From IMG/VR virus record IMGVR_UViG_3300010370_000057, positions 1 to 48,392 of that record: a stretch of DNA of 48,392 bases; one strand, written 5' to 3'. The notes under the pieces are model-generated. The model made no database searches and had not been told where the DNA came from. It saw only the letters and a program-made list of their open reading frames with translations. A program made the position numbers and the translations under genes. This DNA is from a virus. Shown here in pieces: positions 29,826 through 40,300 of the stretch (positions are counted from its first letter, which is position 1; every line of letters starts with the position of its first letter).

Positions 29826-32800
29826 ATGGCAGACAGATATCCCTTAATTGCCAATCCAACGTCTAAACAAATAGAGGAGTTGGCAGCTAATGACAATCTA
29901 AGTTTGTTGGGAAATAGTATTGTTGGTGCGTCAACAATTACCGCCAATCAATTTATTGGAAATTTAGCTGGTTCTGCTACTACTTCTACTTTTCTTTTTA
30001 GTGGTGCAAATATTTTAACTGGAACAATTAATCCAGATAGACTGACTGGTTTTTATCCTATTGGGGTATCTACTGCGAATGTTTTAAGTAATGCATCAAA
30101 TATTCTCAGTGGAATAGTTCCAAGAGCAAGATTGTCTGGTAATTATGATATTAACATCACAGGAACTGCATCTACTGCAAATTCTTTAACAAATGCATCA
30201 AACATAACTGGTGGTATTGTTCCATCATCAAGACTTAGTGGTGTATACAATATTGATATCACTGGAACTGCATATAGTTCAGTTGGTGCTGCGTTATCAT
30301 TAACAGTAAATAGGCAAGTAGATAATCAAGTTCAATTCTTAACATATACAAAAGATTATGATAAGGATACTAGTGCATTTGTAAACCCAGAAGGGTTTGT
30401 CTACAATCCAGCATTAAACTATGTTGGTATTGGAACCAATGACCCACTAGGAAATTTAGATGTTCGTGGTACTTTAAGAAACGTTGGATTAACAACAACT
30501 AATAATTTATTTGCTTCAGTTGCAAGAATTCCAACATTACAAGGTGTAACTTCAATTGATGCAGTAACTAAAAATACAATTGAAGTTTCTCTTGGGTTAG
30601 ATATTTTAAATGATTTAACTGTAGTTGGATTGAGCACTTTTGATGACGTAAAAGTATTAAATCAAACTAACTTAAACAGATTAAATGTTACTGGAGTATC
30701 TACTCAGGCAAATGCTAATATTGTAAGTCTTACTGCATCTAGAGCAAATATTACTGGAGTAACAACTGTATCTTCTGTTAGTGTTGGGGCAACACAAGTT
30801 CTCAGTAGTTCTAGACAACTTCAGAATTTAACTGGAATTGATTCTACAACTGCTGCTGCATTCCGAGCAGATCTTGGATTAAATGCACTAACAAGTATTA
30901 ATGTTACTGGATTAAGTACTTTCCAAGATGTATCAGTAGTTGGAGTCACATCACTTACCAACGTTACTGTTTCTGGTGGTGCAACGTTCCAAACAATAAA
31001 TGCAAATACATTCCTAGGATCTGGTGCTCAACTTTCTGGAATAGTAACTACAATTATTCCTGGAATTGGAGTTACTATTAATCCTGGAAATGGAAAGGGT
31101 AGTGTTAGAATTGATGCTTATAAACCTATTGGAAAAACAATCTTTGTTACTCAGAGTGGAAATGATTCTAATTCTGGATTGACAGAGAATGATTCAAAAG
31201 CAACTATAAAAGCAGCAGCAGAAATTGCACTTGCAGGTGATACAATTAAAGTATTCCCAGGTTATTATATTGAAAATAACCCAATCATACTTCAAAGGAA
31301 TGTTGCTGTTGAGGGAACAGAATTAAGAAACTGTTTAATAAGTCCACTAAACTCGGATAAGGACTTATTCCATGTTAATAATGCCGTCCATATTACAGAC
31401 TTAAGTTTTGTTGGTTCCGATTCAACTAATGGTGCTGCAGTCATTGCATTCCAACCACTAGTTGGTGTGTCTAGCAATAGATTTTTTGATGCGGCAAGAT
31501 TGATACGAATGAATCTTGACTATATTGCAAACGAAGCAGTTGGTTATATTACCAGTACTGATTATAAGTCACCAGCATTCGTAGTCCCAACTGGAGATTC
31601 AACAGATTGCAGTGATGATATTAAAGATATTTTCAAAGCAATTTGTCATGATATTACAAGAGGTGGTAATTCTAAGTGCGTTGGTGCTGGAAAATCTTAC
31701 TATAATGGAAATACCCTCCAGCACATAACTGGAACGGATGTAAATGGATACAGTGTTAAGGAAGCAACTATAGATGCAATCAAATATGCAGTTGGAATTG
31801 CATTCTCATGTATTAATAATGTGAGTTGGGATGGAAATTACCAAAATAAATTTACACAAGTAAAAGATTTGGGAATCCTTCCAGACCCACAAACAGGTTC
31901 AAATAAGGATATTGCTTCTTGTGCAAATGTCCTATCTGCCGTTCATACTTGTGCAGGAATTGTAACTACAATCATCGGGGCAGGAACAACGATTCTAGGA
32001 GTTGGAATCAATACAACTTACCCTGGAAATGCTGGAGCAGGTGCAACCATTCCTAACCACCCATCATTCTCTCCTGGTGTTGGTCCAATTCTTCAGGGTC
32101 CTTATATTAGAAACTGTACTAACTTCATTCCAAAGAGCATTGGAATGAAAGTTGATGGATTTGCAGCAGAGCCAGGTGATCAAGATGATGTAGGTGTAAC
32201 TGGATCTATGTCAGTTGACTCATATACTCAATACAATCAGGGTGGAATTGGAGTTTCAATTACTAATGGTGCTTATGCCCAGTTAGTTTCTATTTTTACA
32301 ATTTGTTGCGACACTGCAATATACACAGAGTCTGGTGGTCAATGTGATATCACAAACTCTAACTCTTCATTTGGAAACAATGGATTAGTTTCCATCGGAG
32401 TCGGAAATAATAATACAAAATCAATTTATACATTAACTGGAACCGCATCTACAATTGCATCAGTTGGACAAAACTTAGTAACTATTTCTGGAATCGGAAG
32501 TTATAGACCATATGATGGACAAGTTGTTTACTTTGATAAACTTTACTATTCTATCCAAGAAATTCAGGTAACAAATGGTGGTTCTGGATACACTGCAGTT
32601 CCAAGAGTAACGATTGATGCTCCAACTGGACCAAATGGAATTACAGCTCAGGCAACTGCAACTATAGAAAACGGAAGAGTCACTGCCATAACGGTTGTTA
32701 CTGCAGGAAATCAATATTCAACGACACCAAATGTAACAATTCAAGCACCAGATCTTGGTACAGTAGCAACTGCTGTTGTTTCAAGGATTGACCCAATTTA

Positions 32801-33188
32801 TTATAGAATCAGTGAATCAACTTTACCTTCTGCTGGAATTTCAACAATCACTCTTGCTCAGAATCTAAATAATACAGTAAGTACTGGAACAACTGCATAT
32901 TTTTCTAGATTGAGTTTACAACTTGCTTCTTCTCATGCCTTTGAATTTATTGGTTCTGGCACAGAAATTCTAAAAGCAAAACCAGCACTTGGTGGTGTAA
33001 CAATTCAAGAAAATGAAGTCGTCAAATTAGATGGTGGTGATGTTGTCTATACAAGCACAGACCAAGCAGGAAACTTTAGAATCGGTGATGGAGTCACCAT
33101 CAACCAAGCAACTGGTGCAGTCTCTGGTAGAGACTTTACAAAAGCATTGTTCACGACAATGACACCTTTCATCCTTGCACTCTCATAA
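29826..33188 (+). CDS. Tail fibre-type protein with β-helix domain (1120 aa)
   Basis: The first 430 residues consist of short β repeats of the kind VTGVSTF / VVGLSTFDDV, as in phage fibres. From about residue 434 a right-handed β-helix domain of DUF1565/pectate-lyase type begins (GKTIFVTQSGNDSNSG, then FPGYYIENNPIILQRNVAVEG). Later there are NGGSGYTAVP repeats like those in gp5. Such proteins form trimeric fibres that touch surface sugars. Lyase activity cannot be claimed from the sequence. Confidence 0.78.
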   Translation: MADRYPLIANPTSKQIEELAANDNLSLLGNSIVGASTITANQFIGNLAGSATTSTFLFSGANILTGTINPDRLTGFYPIGVSTANVLSNASNILSGIVPRARLSGNYDINITGTASTANSLTNASNITGGIVPSSRLSGVYNIDITGTAYSSVGAALSLTVNRQVDNQVQFLTYTKDYDKDTSAFVNPEGFVYNPALNYVGIGTNDPLGNLDVRGTLRNVGLTTTNNLFASVARIPTLQGVTSIDAVTKNTIEVSLGLDILNDLTVVGLSTFDDVKVLNQTNLNRLNVTGVSTQANANIVSLTASRANITGVTTVSSVSVGATQVLSSSRQLQNLTGIDSTTAAAFRADLGLNALTSINVTGLSTFQDVSVVGVTSLTNVTVSGGATFQTINANTFLGSGAQLSGIVTTIIPGIGVTINPGNGKGSVRIDAYKPIGKTIFVTQSGNDSNSGLTENDSKATIKAAAEIALAGDTIKVFPGYYIENNPIILQRNVAVEGTELRNCLISPLNSDKDLFHVNNAVHITDLSFVGSDSTNGAAVIAFQPLVGVSSNRFFDAARLIRMNLDYIANEAVGYITSTDYKSPAFVVPTGDSTDCSDDIKDIFKAICHDITRGGNSKCVGAGKSYYNGNTLQHITGTDVNGYSVKEATIDAIKYAVGIAFSCINNVSWDGNYQNKFTQVKDLGILPDPQTGSNKDIASCANVLSAVHTCAGIVTTIIGAGTTILGVGINTTYPGNAGAGATIPNHPSFSPGVGPILQGPYIRNCTNFIPKSIGMKVDGFAAEPGDQDDVGVTGSMSVDSYTQYNQGGIGVSITNGAYAQLVSIFTICCDTAIYTESGGQCDITNSNSSFGNNGLVSIGVGNNNTKSIYTLTGTASTIASVGQNLVTISGIGSYRPYDGQVVYFDKLYYSIQEIQVTNGGSGYTAVPRVTIDAPTGPNGITAQATATIENGRVTAITVVTAGNQYSTTPNVTIQAPDLGTVATAVVSRIDPIYYRISESTLPSAGISTITLAQNLNNTVSTGTTAYFSRLSLQLASSHAFEFIGSGTEILKAKPALGGVTIQENEVVKLDGGDVVYTSTDQAGNFRIGDGVTINQATGAVSGRDFTKALFTTMTPFILALS

Positions 33189-33206
33189 TTAGGAGGAACT
33201 TTAAAC

Positions 33207-33563
33207 ATGGCAGTAGCAGCCGCAGCAGTTAATAATTTTAGGACCGTAACTAAAGTAGTAGGAGTTACTACAGAAACAATTTACGAGTCACCAGTTGGAT
33301 TTGTTGGTGTTATTTTGTTGGCACAATGTGCTAATGTTGGAAACACAGAGCAAACATTGAGTCTGTATCATAATAGAACAACTATTGGACTCGGTACTGT
33401 CACTACAGAACTTTTAAAGAATTATCCAATTCCAGCAAATGATACTGCAAACTTACTTTCTGGAAAATTGGTTATAGAAACTGGAGACACAATTTCTATA
33501 AGTGGAAGTTCTGGCACTGATTTAAAATTCCTTTCCAGCATCCTTGAAACATTTAACCAATAA
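33207..33563 (+). CDS. Small virion structural protein (118 aa)
   Basis: It has a strong ribosome site (AGGAGG at 33191-33196). The protein begins with an Ala run (MAVAAAAVNNFRTVTKV) and is all-β, with NTEQTLSLYHNRTTIGLGTV and the end LKFLSSILETFNQ. Small proteins of this type are common beside fibre genes in marine phages and probably form a fibre joint or decoration. No enzymatic motif is present. Confidence 0.7.
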   Translation: MAVAAAAVNNFRTVTKVVGVTTETIYESPVGFVGVILLAQCANVGNTEQTLSLYHNRTTIGLGTVTTELLKNYPIPANDTANLLSGKLVIETGDTISISGSSGTDLKFLSSILETFNQ

Positions 33564-33569
33564 TAAAAA

Positions 33570-35933
33570 ATGGCTGAGTATTTAAGTAATAGAGTTAAGA
33601 AGAAGTTTGGTACTGGTATATCCTCGACCAGGTACGATTATCTATCGTTAGACCAAGCAGAACCAGATTTGGGCAATCCTTTGGTTGGTCCATCTTCAAT
33701 TGGAGCCAAACCATATCCAAATGGTGGTGCATATATTCTTGCATCTTTTGCTCAGACAGATAGATCAGACAGATATTGGGTTCCTCCTTCAGCATTATCT
33801 GGTCTTGGTTTGGGTGTTATTCCTGGAGCATTTACAATTAGAGATGAAAATGTTCTCGTTGGTGCTGCGAGCAGTTTCACTACATTGAATTTTATTGGAC
33901 CAGGAGTTTCTGTAGACTTTGTTAGCAATGACCCATCAGAGCAAACTGGAGTTGCAACTGTAAGAATAACTTCTCCTGCTGCGGGAACATTGAGAAATGT
34001 CCAATACTATGGAGCAGATGGTCAATTATCTGGTTCTTCTAACTTTATATTTGATTATTCTACAAATAGAGTAGGAATTGGTTCAACACTTCCTGGGGTT
34101 GCATTAGATGTATCTGGATCGGTTAGAGCATCTGGAATATCTACTCTAACAACACTTTTTTCAAACTCAATCACATCCAATACAATTCTTATTAATGATC
34201 TGGCATCAGTAAATAGATTGTCCATTGGAAGTACAGAAGTAATAGGTTCAAATAGACAATTAAAAAATATAGTTTCACTAGATGAAACAACAACAGCAAC
34301 TATTGAAGCAGCAATTTCAAATGCACCTAATACTTTCACTGATTTAATTGTAAGCGGTGTATCTACATTTAATGGACTAGTAGTTGCTAATGGTGGACTT
34401 CAAATTGGTGGAGGTTCAAGTTTAGCAAGTCTTTCCGTTAGTGGTATTTCCACTTTTGGATTCATACAGGCATCTGGAGTAAATGTAAGTGGAGTAACCA
34501 CGACAAATGGGTTGTCTGTGACTAATGCTGTTGTAAGTGGAATTGCTACAATTGGTATTGCAACAATATCTACAATATATGCAACCAATAGTCAAATAGT
34601 GTCATTGAAGGGAACTGATGCCTTTATATCAGGAATAACTACAACTAATGATCTAAAAACAAAGTATGCAAATGTTTCTACTGCTGGAACAATAGCAAAT
34701 TTCTTTGCAACAAATGCAACAGTCTCTGGACTAACTTCAACAGGAAGTGTTTATACAAATACAGTAACAACTACATCTAATGTTTCTATTGGTGGAAGTT
34801 TAACAGTTGATACAAATACTTTAATTGTAGACTCTGTAGCAAATGGAGTTGGATTAGGAACAACCCCAGGACACAAACTTCATGTTGAGGGAGACTTTAA
34901 AGTAAGTGATTTAGTTTATGTAAGTAATGGTAGAGGAATTACAGGACAGGTTTTAATTTCTCAGGGACCAAATCCTCCTGTTTGGGGTGCTCCAGATGCT
35001 GTTACTGTTGGAGCAGCACAGTCCATTTACTTGACGAATGACAATACAAATATCTATCAGTATCTGACATTCTCATCTTCTAGTTCTGATGTTGGGTATT
35101 TAAATGTAGATACTAATGGATTAGTATATAATTCATTAACAAATAACTTAGGAATAGGAAGCACTCTCCCATCATTTAACGTTGATGTTCTTGGTGATAT
35201 TAATTTTACTGGAACACTTTATCAAAATGGTGAACTTTATGTTGCTTCAAGATGGGCAATTAATGAATTAAGTAGCAATATTTGGAGATTAAACGGAAAC
35301 GTTGGTATTGGTACTAGTGTATTAAATAGCAAATTTACAGTAAAGGGAACTTCTTTCTTAGATGGAGTTACCCTAATAAATGATGGTTACCTAAATGTTG
35401 GTGTTGTAACATCCAAGTTAATTCATGTTGGAACTGCTGGAACTATTGTTTCAATTGCTGATAGCACAGGAAGAGTTGGAATAGGAACAACACTTCCAAG
35501 GTCGTCCTTCGAACTTGTTGGTGATGGAAGACTTAATGGTATCACTCACTTTGAGGGTTCAATAACAGAAAAGATATCCAGTACATTTGGAACAAATATC
35601 CCATCAACAAATGGGGTAATGAGTATAAATGTTAATGGTGGCACTGTAGTTGTTGGTGTTCTTACTGAGGCGGTATCAACTTGGGCATTTACTGGAGTAA
35701 ATACTGAGGCATCAAAAGCAACTACAGTAACATTGATTATAGACTCAGACTCACTTTTGGGTTATGGTGAAACATGTACTGTAAATGGGACAACAATACC
35801 TGGAGGAGTAAGATGGGGTGGTGGTATTGCACCTCTACCAACTAACAACGAAGATATTTTAAGTTTCACGATTGCGACAGATTCTAATGGAACCATTAGA
35901 GTCTATGGTTCTTCTGCTCTAAACTTTAGTTAA
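33570..35933 (+). CDS. Tail fibre-type protein (787 aa)
   Basis: It starts with a basic segment (MAEYLSNRVKKKFGTGISST) like the attachment part of marine phage fibres. Then follow many β repeats: VSGVSTFNGL, VSGISTFGFI, TTTNGLSV, and units of the kind NRVGIGSTLPGVALDVSG that recall repeats found in fibre shafts. The C-terminal 110 residues form a compact β domain (TWAFTGVNTEASKATTVTLI, then GVRWGGGIAPLP), possibly the tip. Receptor and assembly partners are unknown. Confidence 0.75.
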   Translation: MAEYLSNRVKKKFGTGISSTRYDYLSLDQAEPDLGNPLVGPSSIGAKPYPNGGAYILASFAQTDRSDRYWVPPSALSGLGLGVIPGAFTIRDENVLVGAASSFTTLNFIGPGVSVDFVSNDPSEQTGVATVRITSPAAGTLRNVQYYGADGQLSGSSNFIFDYSTNRVGIGSTLPGVALDVSGSVRASGISTLTTLFSNSITSNTILINDLASVNRLSIGSTEVIGSNRQLKNIVSLDETTTATIEAAISNAPNTFTDLIVSGVSTFNGLVVANGGLQIGGGSSLASLSVSGISTFGFIQASGVNVSGVTTTNGLSVTNAVVSGIATIGIATISTIYATNSQIVSLKGTDAFISGITTTNDLKTKYANVSTAGTIANFFATNATVSGLTSTGSVYTNTVTTTSNVSIGGSLTVDTNTLIVDSVANGVGLGTTPGHKLHVEGDFKVSDLVYVSNGRGITGQVLISQGPNPPVWGAPDAVTVGAAQSIYLTNDNTNIYQYLTFSSSSSDVGYLNVDTNGLVYNSLTNNLGIGSTLPSFNVDVLGDINFTGTLYQNGELYVASRWAINELSSNIWRLNGNVGIGTSVLNSKFTVKGTSFLDGVTLINDGYLNVGVVTSKLIHVGTAGTIVSIADSTGRVGIGTTLPRSSFELVGDGRLNGITHFEGSITEKISSTFGTNIPSTNGVMSINVNGGTVVVGVLTEAVSTWAFTGVNTEASKATTVTLIIDSDSLLGYGETCTVNGTTIPGGVRWGGGIAPLPTNNEDILSFTIATDSNGTIRVYGSSALNFS

Positions 35934-35948
35934 TATATTTTATAAATT

Positions 35949-36518
35949 ATGCCTAATTCATTTGGTGTTGCAAAAGCATTTCGTTCTGGTGAATTCCGTG
36001 ATCCAGGTGTTAGATATGGTGACTTCTTTGTATTTAATTACTTAGTAACAACTGGTGCAGACTTGGATATAAGAGCATCACTACTAAGTCCAACTGGAAC
36101 TTCTGCAGTTCTTGGTTGGGGTAGAGATAATTTTATTAGTAGGAACGGTATTACTTTTGCCTTTTGGGGCGGAGACAACACTGGAGTTGGTGTTGAGTCT
36201 TTTTATGTAGATAAAGCAAGATTTTTACAAGCATTTCCAACTGCTACTTCATTTACTTTTGACTTAAGATGTTTTTGGAACGCAATTATAGGGAATGAAG
36301 TCATCGTAAGTATGGATGCTTATCAAGGTGGGCAAATGGTCTTAAACAATACCACACATACTTTCAGTAACCCAACAGCAACAAACACTTTCCCAGCATC
36401 CAAATCAATTAGAAGGACGATTGAATTTCAGTCATCTAACGTTGAAACGGATGGTCAACGTCATTCAAGAGTTATAGTTGATTTTTCTGCAGAGACAGTT
36501 ACATATTTTGCCAATTAA
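35949..36518 (+). CDS. Probable small structural protein (189 aa)
   Basis: A β-rich protein with many aromatic residues (FFVFNYLVTTGADLDIR, ITFAFWGGDNTGVGVESFYV) and no signal peptide or helix bundle. It lies just after a fibre gene and ends the structural run on this side, so it may be a fibre-associated protein. Not recognised by family. Confidence 0.65.
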   Translation: MPNSFGVAKAFRSGEFRDPGVRYGDFFVFNYLVTTGADLDIRASLLSPTGTSAVLGWGRDNFISRNGITFAFWGGDNTGVGVESFYVDKARFLQAFPTATSFTFDLRCFWNAIIGNEVIVSMDAYQGGQMVLNNTTHTFSNPTATNTFPASKSIRRTIEFQSSNVETDGQRHSRVIVDFSAETVTYFAN

Positions 36519-36536
36519 TTTTCCGTCCACTGTTCC

Positions 36537-36565
36537 TTGACTTTGGTGGTTGCGGGTGCTAACAT
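36537..36565 (+). promoter_or_regulatory. Promoter before the small gene group
   Basis: TTGACT (36537-36542), a 17-bp spacer and TAACAT (36560-36565) preceded by TGC. GGGTGC (36554-36559) can pair with GCACCC (36584-36589), an inverted repeat flanking the -10 and start site. Confidence 0.6.
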
Positions 36566-36597
36566 TGGTAAGGATTAAAGTAGGCACCCCCCCATTA

Positions 36598-36768
36598 ATG
36601 AAAATTTCAAGAGAAAGTTTAAATGAGTTGCGTGGAATTCAAGAAGATGTTGCATCCCATTTTACAAGTGAGCATTTTCCAATAAGTGGTGAGACTTATT
36701 GGACTTGTGTTCAATGTCTTGCCGAAGCAAAACTTGCCGAACTTAGGGGAGAACTTGTTTATGAATAA
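36598..36768 (+). CDS. Small unknown protein with CxxC (56 aa)
   Basis: The ATG at 36598 is preferred to an upstream start at 36550, which covers the promoter. The protein has a helical start (KISRESLNELRGIQEDVASH) and YWTCVQCLAEAKLAELRGE. The single CxxC alone cannot complete a zinc site, but two His residues are nearby. It overlaps the next gene by eight bases. Probably an early gene inside a late region. Function unknown. Confidence 0.6.
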   Translation: MKISRESLNELRGIQEDVASHFTSEHFPISGETYWTCVQCLAEAKLAELRGELVYE

Positions 36769-36964
36769 AAAATTTGATTACTCTAATTTAAAAGATACTT
36801 ACGTAAAAACCACTCCTGAAAATGTAAAAGAAGCAAATGAGGGATTGTTTTACTGCACTATGACACTTCCAGCTGCGGCAAAACATTGTGGTATGACTAA
36901 AAAGGAAATGAAAATGACCTTTTTGGAATATTTGAAGTATCATCCACAAACTTATAACAACTGA
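36761..36964 (+). CDS. Small unknown protein (67 aa)
   Basis: The ATG at 36761 overlaps the previous gene's end. The protein is helical: FDYSNLKDTYVKTTPENV, then LPAAAKHCGMTKKEMKMTFLEY, which resembles a helix-turn-helix-like segment without enough evidence to name it. Coupled with the gene before it under the promoter at 36537. Confidence 0.6.
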   Translation: MNKKFDYSNLKDTYVKTTPENVKEANEGLFYCTMTLPAAAKHCGMTKKEMKMTFLEYLKYHPQTYNN

Positions 36965-36984
36965 TTATTTTATCCTGTTTTCAA

Positions 36985-36992
36985 AATAAATA
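36985..36992 (+). promoter_or_regulatory. Late-like box (AATAAATA)
   Basis: 19 bases before the ATG at 37012. A TAGTAGAAT-like sequence also lies between, so the start signal is uncertain. Confidence 0.35.
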
Positions 36993-37011
36993 TTTCGTAG
37001 TAGAATGTACT

Positions 37012-37275
37012 ATGAAATACAAAATATCCTCGAGCTATTGCTATCATGAAGGGGTGATAGTGGATATGTATTTTATTCAGGGTATTCCTTTTACTTTTGA
37101 TGACATTCCTTCTGTGATGCAGGATGACCCGTATATTCAAGTAGAAGCAGAGAATAACTTAGAATATACAGCAGAAGATTTATACTGTTGGTCTAATTAC
37201 TTAATTACCGAGGAATGTCATCCTTTAATGTTTGAACTGGATTTGGAAAATCCAGAAGAACTTCCTTGTGATTGA
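37012..37275 (+). CDS. Acidic unknown protein (87 aa)
   Basis: An acidic protein (IQGIPFTFDDIPSVMQDDPY, then AENNLEYTAEDLYCWSNYLI) ending ELDLENPEELPCD. It contains several cysteines but no CxxC pair. Small, acidic and probably soluble. No family recognised. It stands alone between late-like boxes on both sides. Confidence 0.6.
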   Translation: MKYKISSSYCYHEGVIVDMYFIQGIPFTFDDIPSVMQDDPYIQVEAENNLEYTAEDLYCWSNYLITEECHPLMFELDLENPEELPCD

Positions 37276-37298
37276 AATGACTAACATTATTTTAGTAG

Positions 37299-37306
37299 CT
37301 AAATAA
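37299..37306 (+). promoter_or_regulatory. Late-like box (CTAAATAA)
   Basis: 28 bases before the ATG of the 2574-residue fibre gene at 37335, a typical late-promoter distance. Confidence 0.5.
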
Positions 37307-37334
37307 CTTAAGATTAAGTTACCGTAATTATAAA

Positions 37335-40300
37335 ATGCCTCTTTCCAGGTTAGAGAATTTTCTCAAGAATGCCGAAGGTAATATCCTTTACGTAAATCCA
37401 TCAGATTTTGATGCTACTGATAGTTTTGAGAATCAGGGAAACTCTTTATCTAGACCGTTCAAAACTATTCAAAGAGCATTAATTGAAGCTGCAAGATTTT
37501 CGTATCAGCAGGGACAAAATAACGACAGAATTGACAGGACAACAATCCTTGTTTATCCTGGAACTCATTATATTGACAACAGACCTGGTTATTCTATCGA
37601 AGAAATTAACGGAATTGCCTCCTATAAGAAAAGAGTTAGTCCAACAACTTGGGAAGAGACAACATTAGACCAATTTGGTCTCTCTACAAATTTTGATATT
37701 TTAGATCCAAGTAACGATTTATACAAGTATAACTCAGTTCTTGGTGGTGTAATTCTTCCTCGTGGTACATCAATTATTGGTCTTGATTTAAGAAAGACTA
37801 AAATTCGTCCATTATTTGTACCAAACCCAGAAGATGAGACTGTTGAAGAAACTAGCATTTTCAATGTAACTGGTACTTGTTACTTTACTGCATTCAGTAT
37901 TTTTGATGGTGATTTAACAAAGAGTGTATTCAGAGATTATTCATCAGCAAAAGTAGTTCCAAATTATTCTCACCACAAACTAACTGCATTTGCTTATGCA
38001 GATGGTGTAAATAAAGTAAAATTAGGGAACTATCAGACATATCTCACTGACCTTGACATGTATTATTACAAGGTCGCAAGAGCATATGGAGATATTACAG
38101 GAAGAGGATTGGTAGATTTCCCAATAGGAAATGACTTCGAACCATCAATTGATGAATTTAGAATCGTTGGTTCATTAGATCCAAACCCACTAGGAATTTC
38201 TAGTATTCGTGCTGGAAATGGAGATGGAACAGGAGATTTAAATGTAATCACTGTAACAACATCCAATAAGCAGACAGGAGAAACTGCTCCACATAACCTA
38301 TTCGTTGATAGTCCATTCTTAATTAATGGAGTTACAATTGATTCTAATTCTTATAATGGTTCCTTTACTGTAAAGGAAATTGTAGGTATTAATACTTTTA
38401 CATTTGTAACTAATAATGCTCCATTAGAGTTTCTGCCAAACACTAATGAAATTGATACTGCTTCATTAACAATTGGTTCTGATACTGTAAGTTCCGCATC
38501 ACCATATATCTTCAACTGTTCATTAAGATCTGTTTTTGGATTAAATGGACTTCATGCTGATGGTAATAAAGCAACTGGTTTTAAGTCAATAGTTGTTGCA
38601 CAGTATACTGGAGTTTCACTACAAAAAGATAATAACGCATTTATTCTTTATGATGATGGTATTTTCTACGATGAGACCACATTACCAACGAATAGTTTAG
38701 AAAAACCATTACATACAAACTCTAGAGCAATATTCAAACCATCATATGAAAACTACCACATAAAGGCATCTAACAATGCGTTTATTCAGGCAGTTTCTGT
38801 ATTTGCTATTGGTTTTGCTAGACATTTCCTCACCGAGTCTGGTGCAGATATGTCTATCACCAACTCCAACTCAAACTTTGGTAATACTTCATTAGAATCT
38901 GTTGGATTCAAACCAGAATCTTTTGATAGAGATGATACTGGATATATTACACATATTATACCACCTAGAGAAGTAGTAGTAGAAGAAAATGAGGTTACTT
39001 GGTTATCATTAGACGCATTAAAGGTAATAAATTCTGTAAGTCCAGATAAACTATATCTTTATGGTGCTAATAATGTAGAGATTGTACCAGCATTCCAAGT
39101 AGATGGATATAGAATAGGTGCAAAAGATGACGATGAATTATATTTGACTATTACTATTGGAACTGCACAAACTACATACAGCACTCCAATTTTAATGCCA
39201 GTTTCTGGTGGTGTAGGAACTTCGGCAAAGAAAGAATATAAAGTAACAAGATTAAATGGGCAAAATAATATTGTTAATAACATTCTTTCATTTACTACCA
39301 ATCACCAGTTAATCAATGGTGAAAAAATTAGAATTTTCAGTGATACTGGTCAAACCCCAGATGGACTTGATAATGAGGGAATTTACTACGCAATAACTAC
39401 TGGAGTCGGTGCTAACCAAATTAGATTGGCACAATCACTCAATGATGCGATTGCAAATGTACCAATCCTCGGACTATCGAATACTGGTGGGGTTCTAACA
39501 ATATCCAGTAGAGTTTCAGATAAACTTCCAGGAGAAATTGGTCACCCAATTCAATTTGATGAGTCTGAAAATAATTGGTATGTAACTGGTTCTACTGATG
39601 TCAATCAAAATGAAATTTATAGTGCAATTGTTGGAATTGGAACTTCTGTAATAGGTACAGAAACTTCATCAACATTTATCAAGAGAAAACTAGATAATCG
39701 TTCTATTGATGATAAAATTTATAAAATTAGATATGTAATTCCTAAAGAATATGAAAGTGCAAAACAACCAGAAGCAGGATATGTAATCCAAGAGTCAAAG
39801 ACTGTTGGAGTTACTAGCATTTCTTACACTAATGACCCATTACTCAGCTCAAAAGATTTAAGAAATGAAAGAGTAATTGTTAATGCATCTACAGGAACCG
39901 TAATTAATTCCAACCAAGTTGTAACAATTACTACTGAACTTCCTCATGGATTGATTTCTGGTGACTCTGTAAAGATACAAAAAGTAAGAAGCACAAATAA
40001 TCAAAATGCTACTGGAATTGTATCTACTTATAATGGAGTTTATACTGTAGAATCTATTTTAAATTCCAAGCAATTCCAATATACAATTAGTGGAGTTTCA
40101 ACTAATCCTGGAACATTCATAAATGATATAAACTCAAGAAACACTAGACAACAAAGAGAGTCTCTCCCTGTATTTTCTAGAGATTCTTACAAAAATACTT
40201 ATTTCATCTACAGAGTTTCTCAGATAAAGAAACACATTCCAGGTGCAGACGGACAAGATGGAATTTACCACTTAATTTGTTTGAGTTCCAACGTTGCACC

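Noticed and set aside
36520-36597. Possible tRNA in the gap after the structural genes
   Set aside because: Only a promoter and a GGGTGC/GCACCC inverted repeat are seen; no cloverleaf or T-arm sequence.
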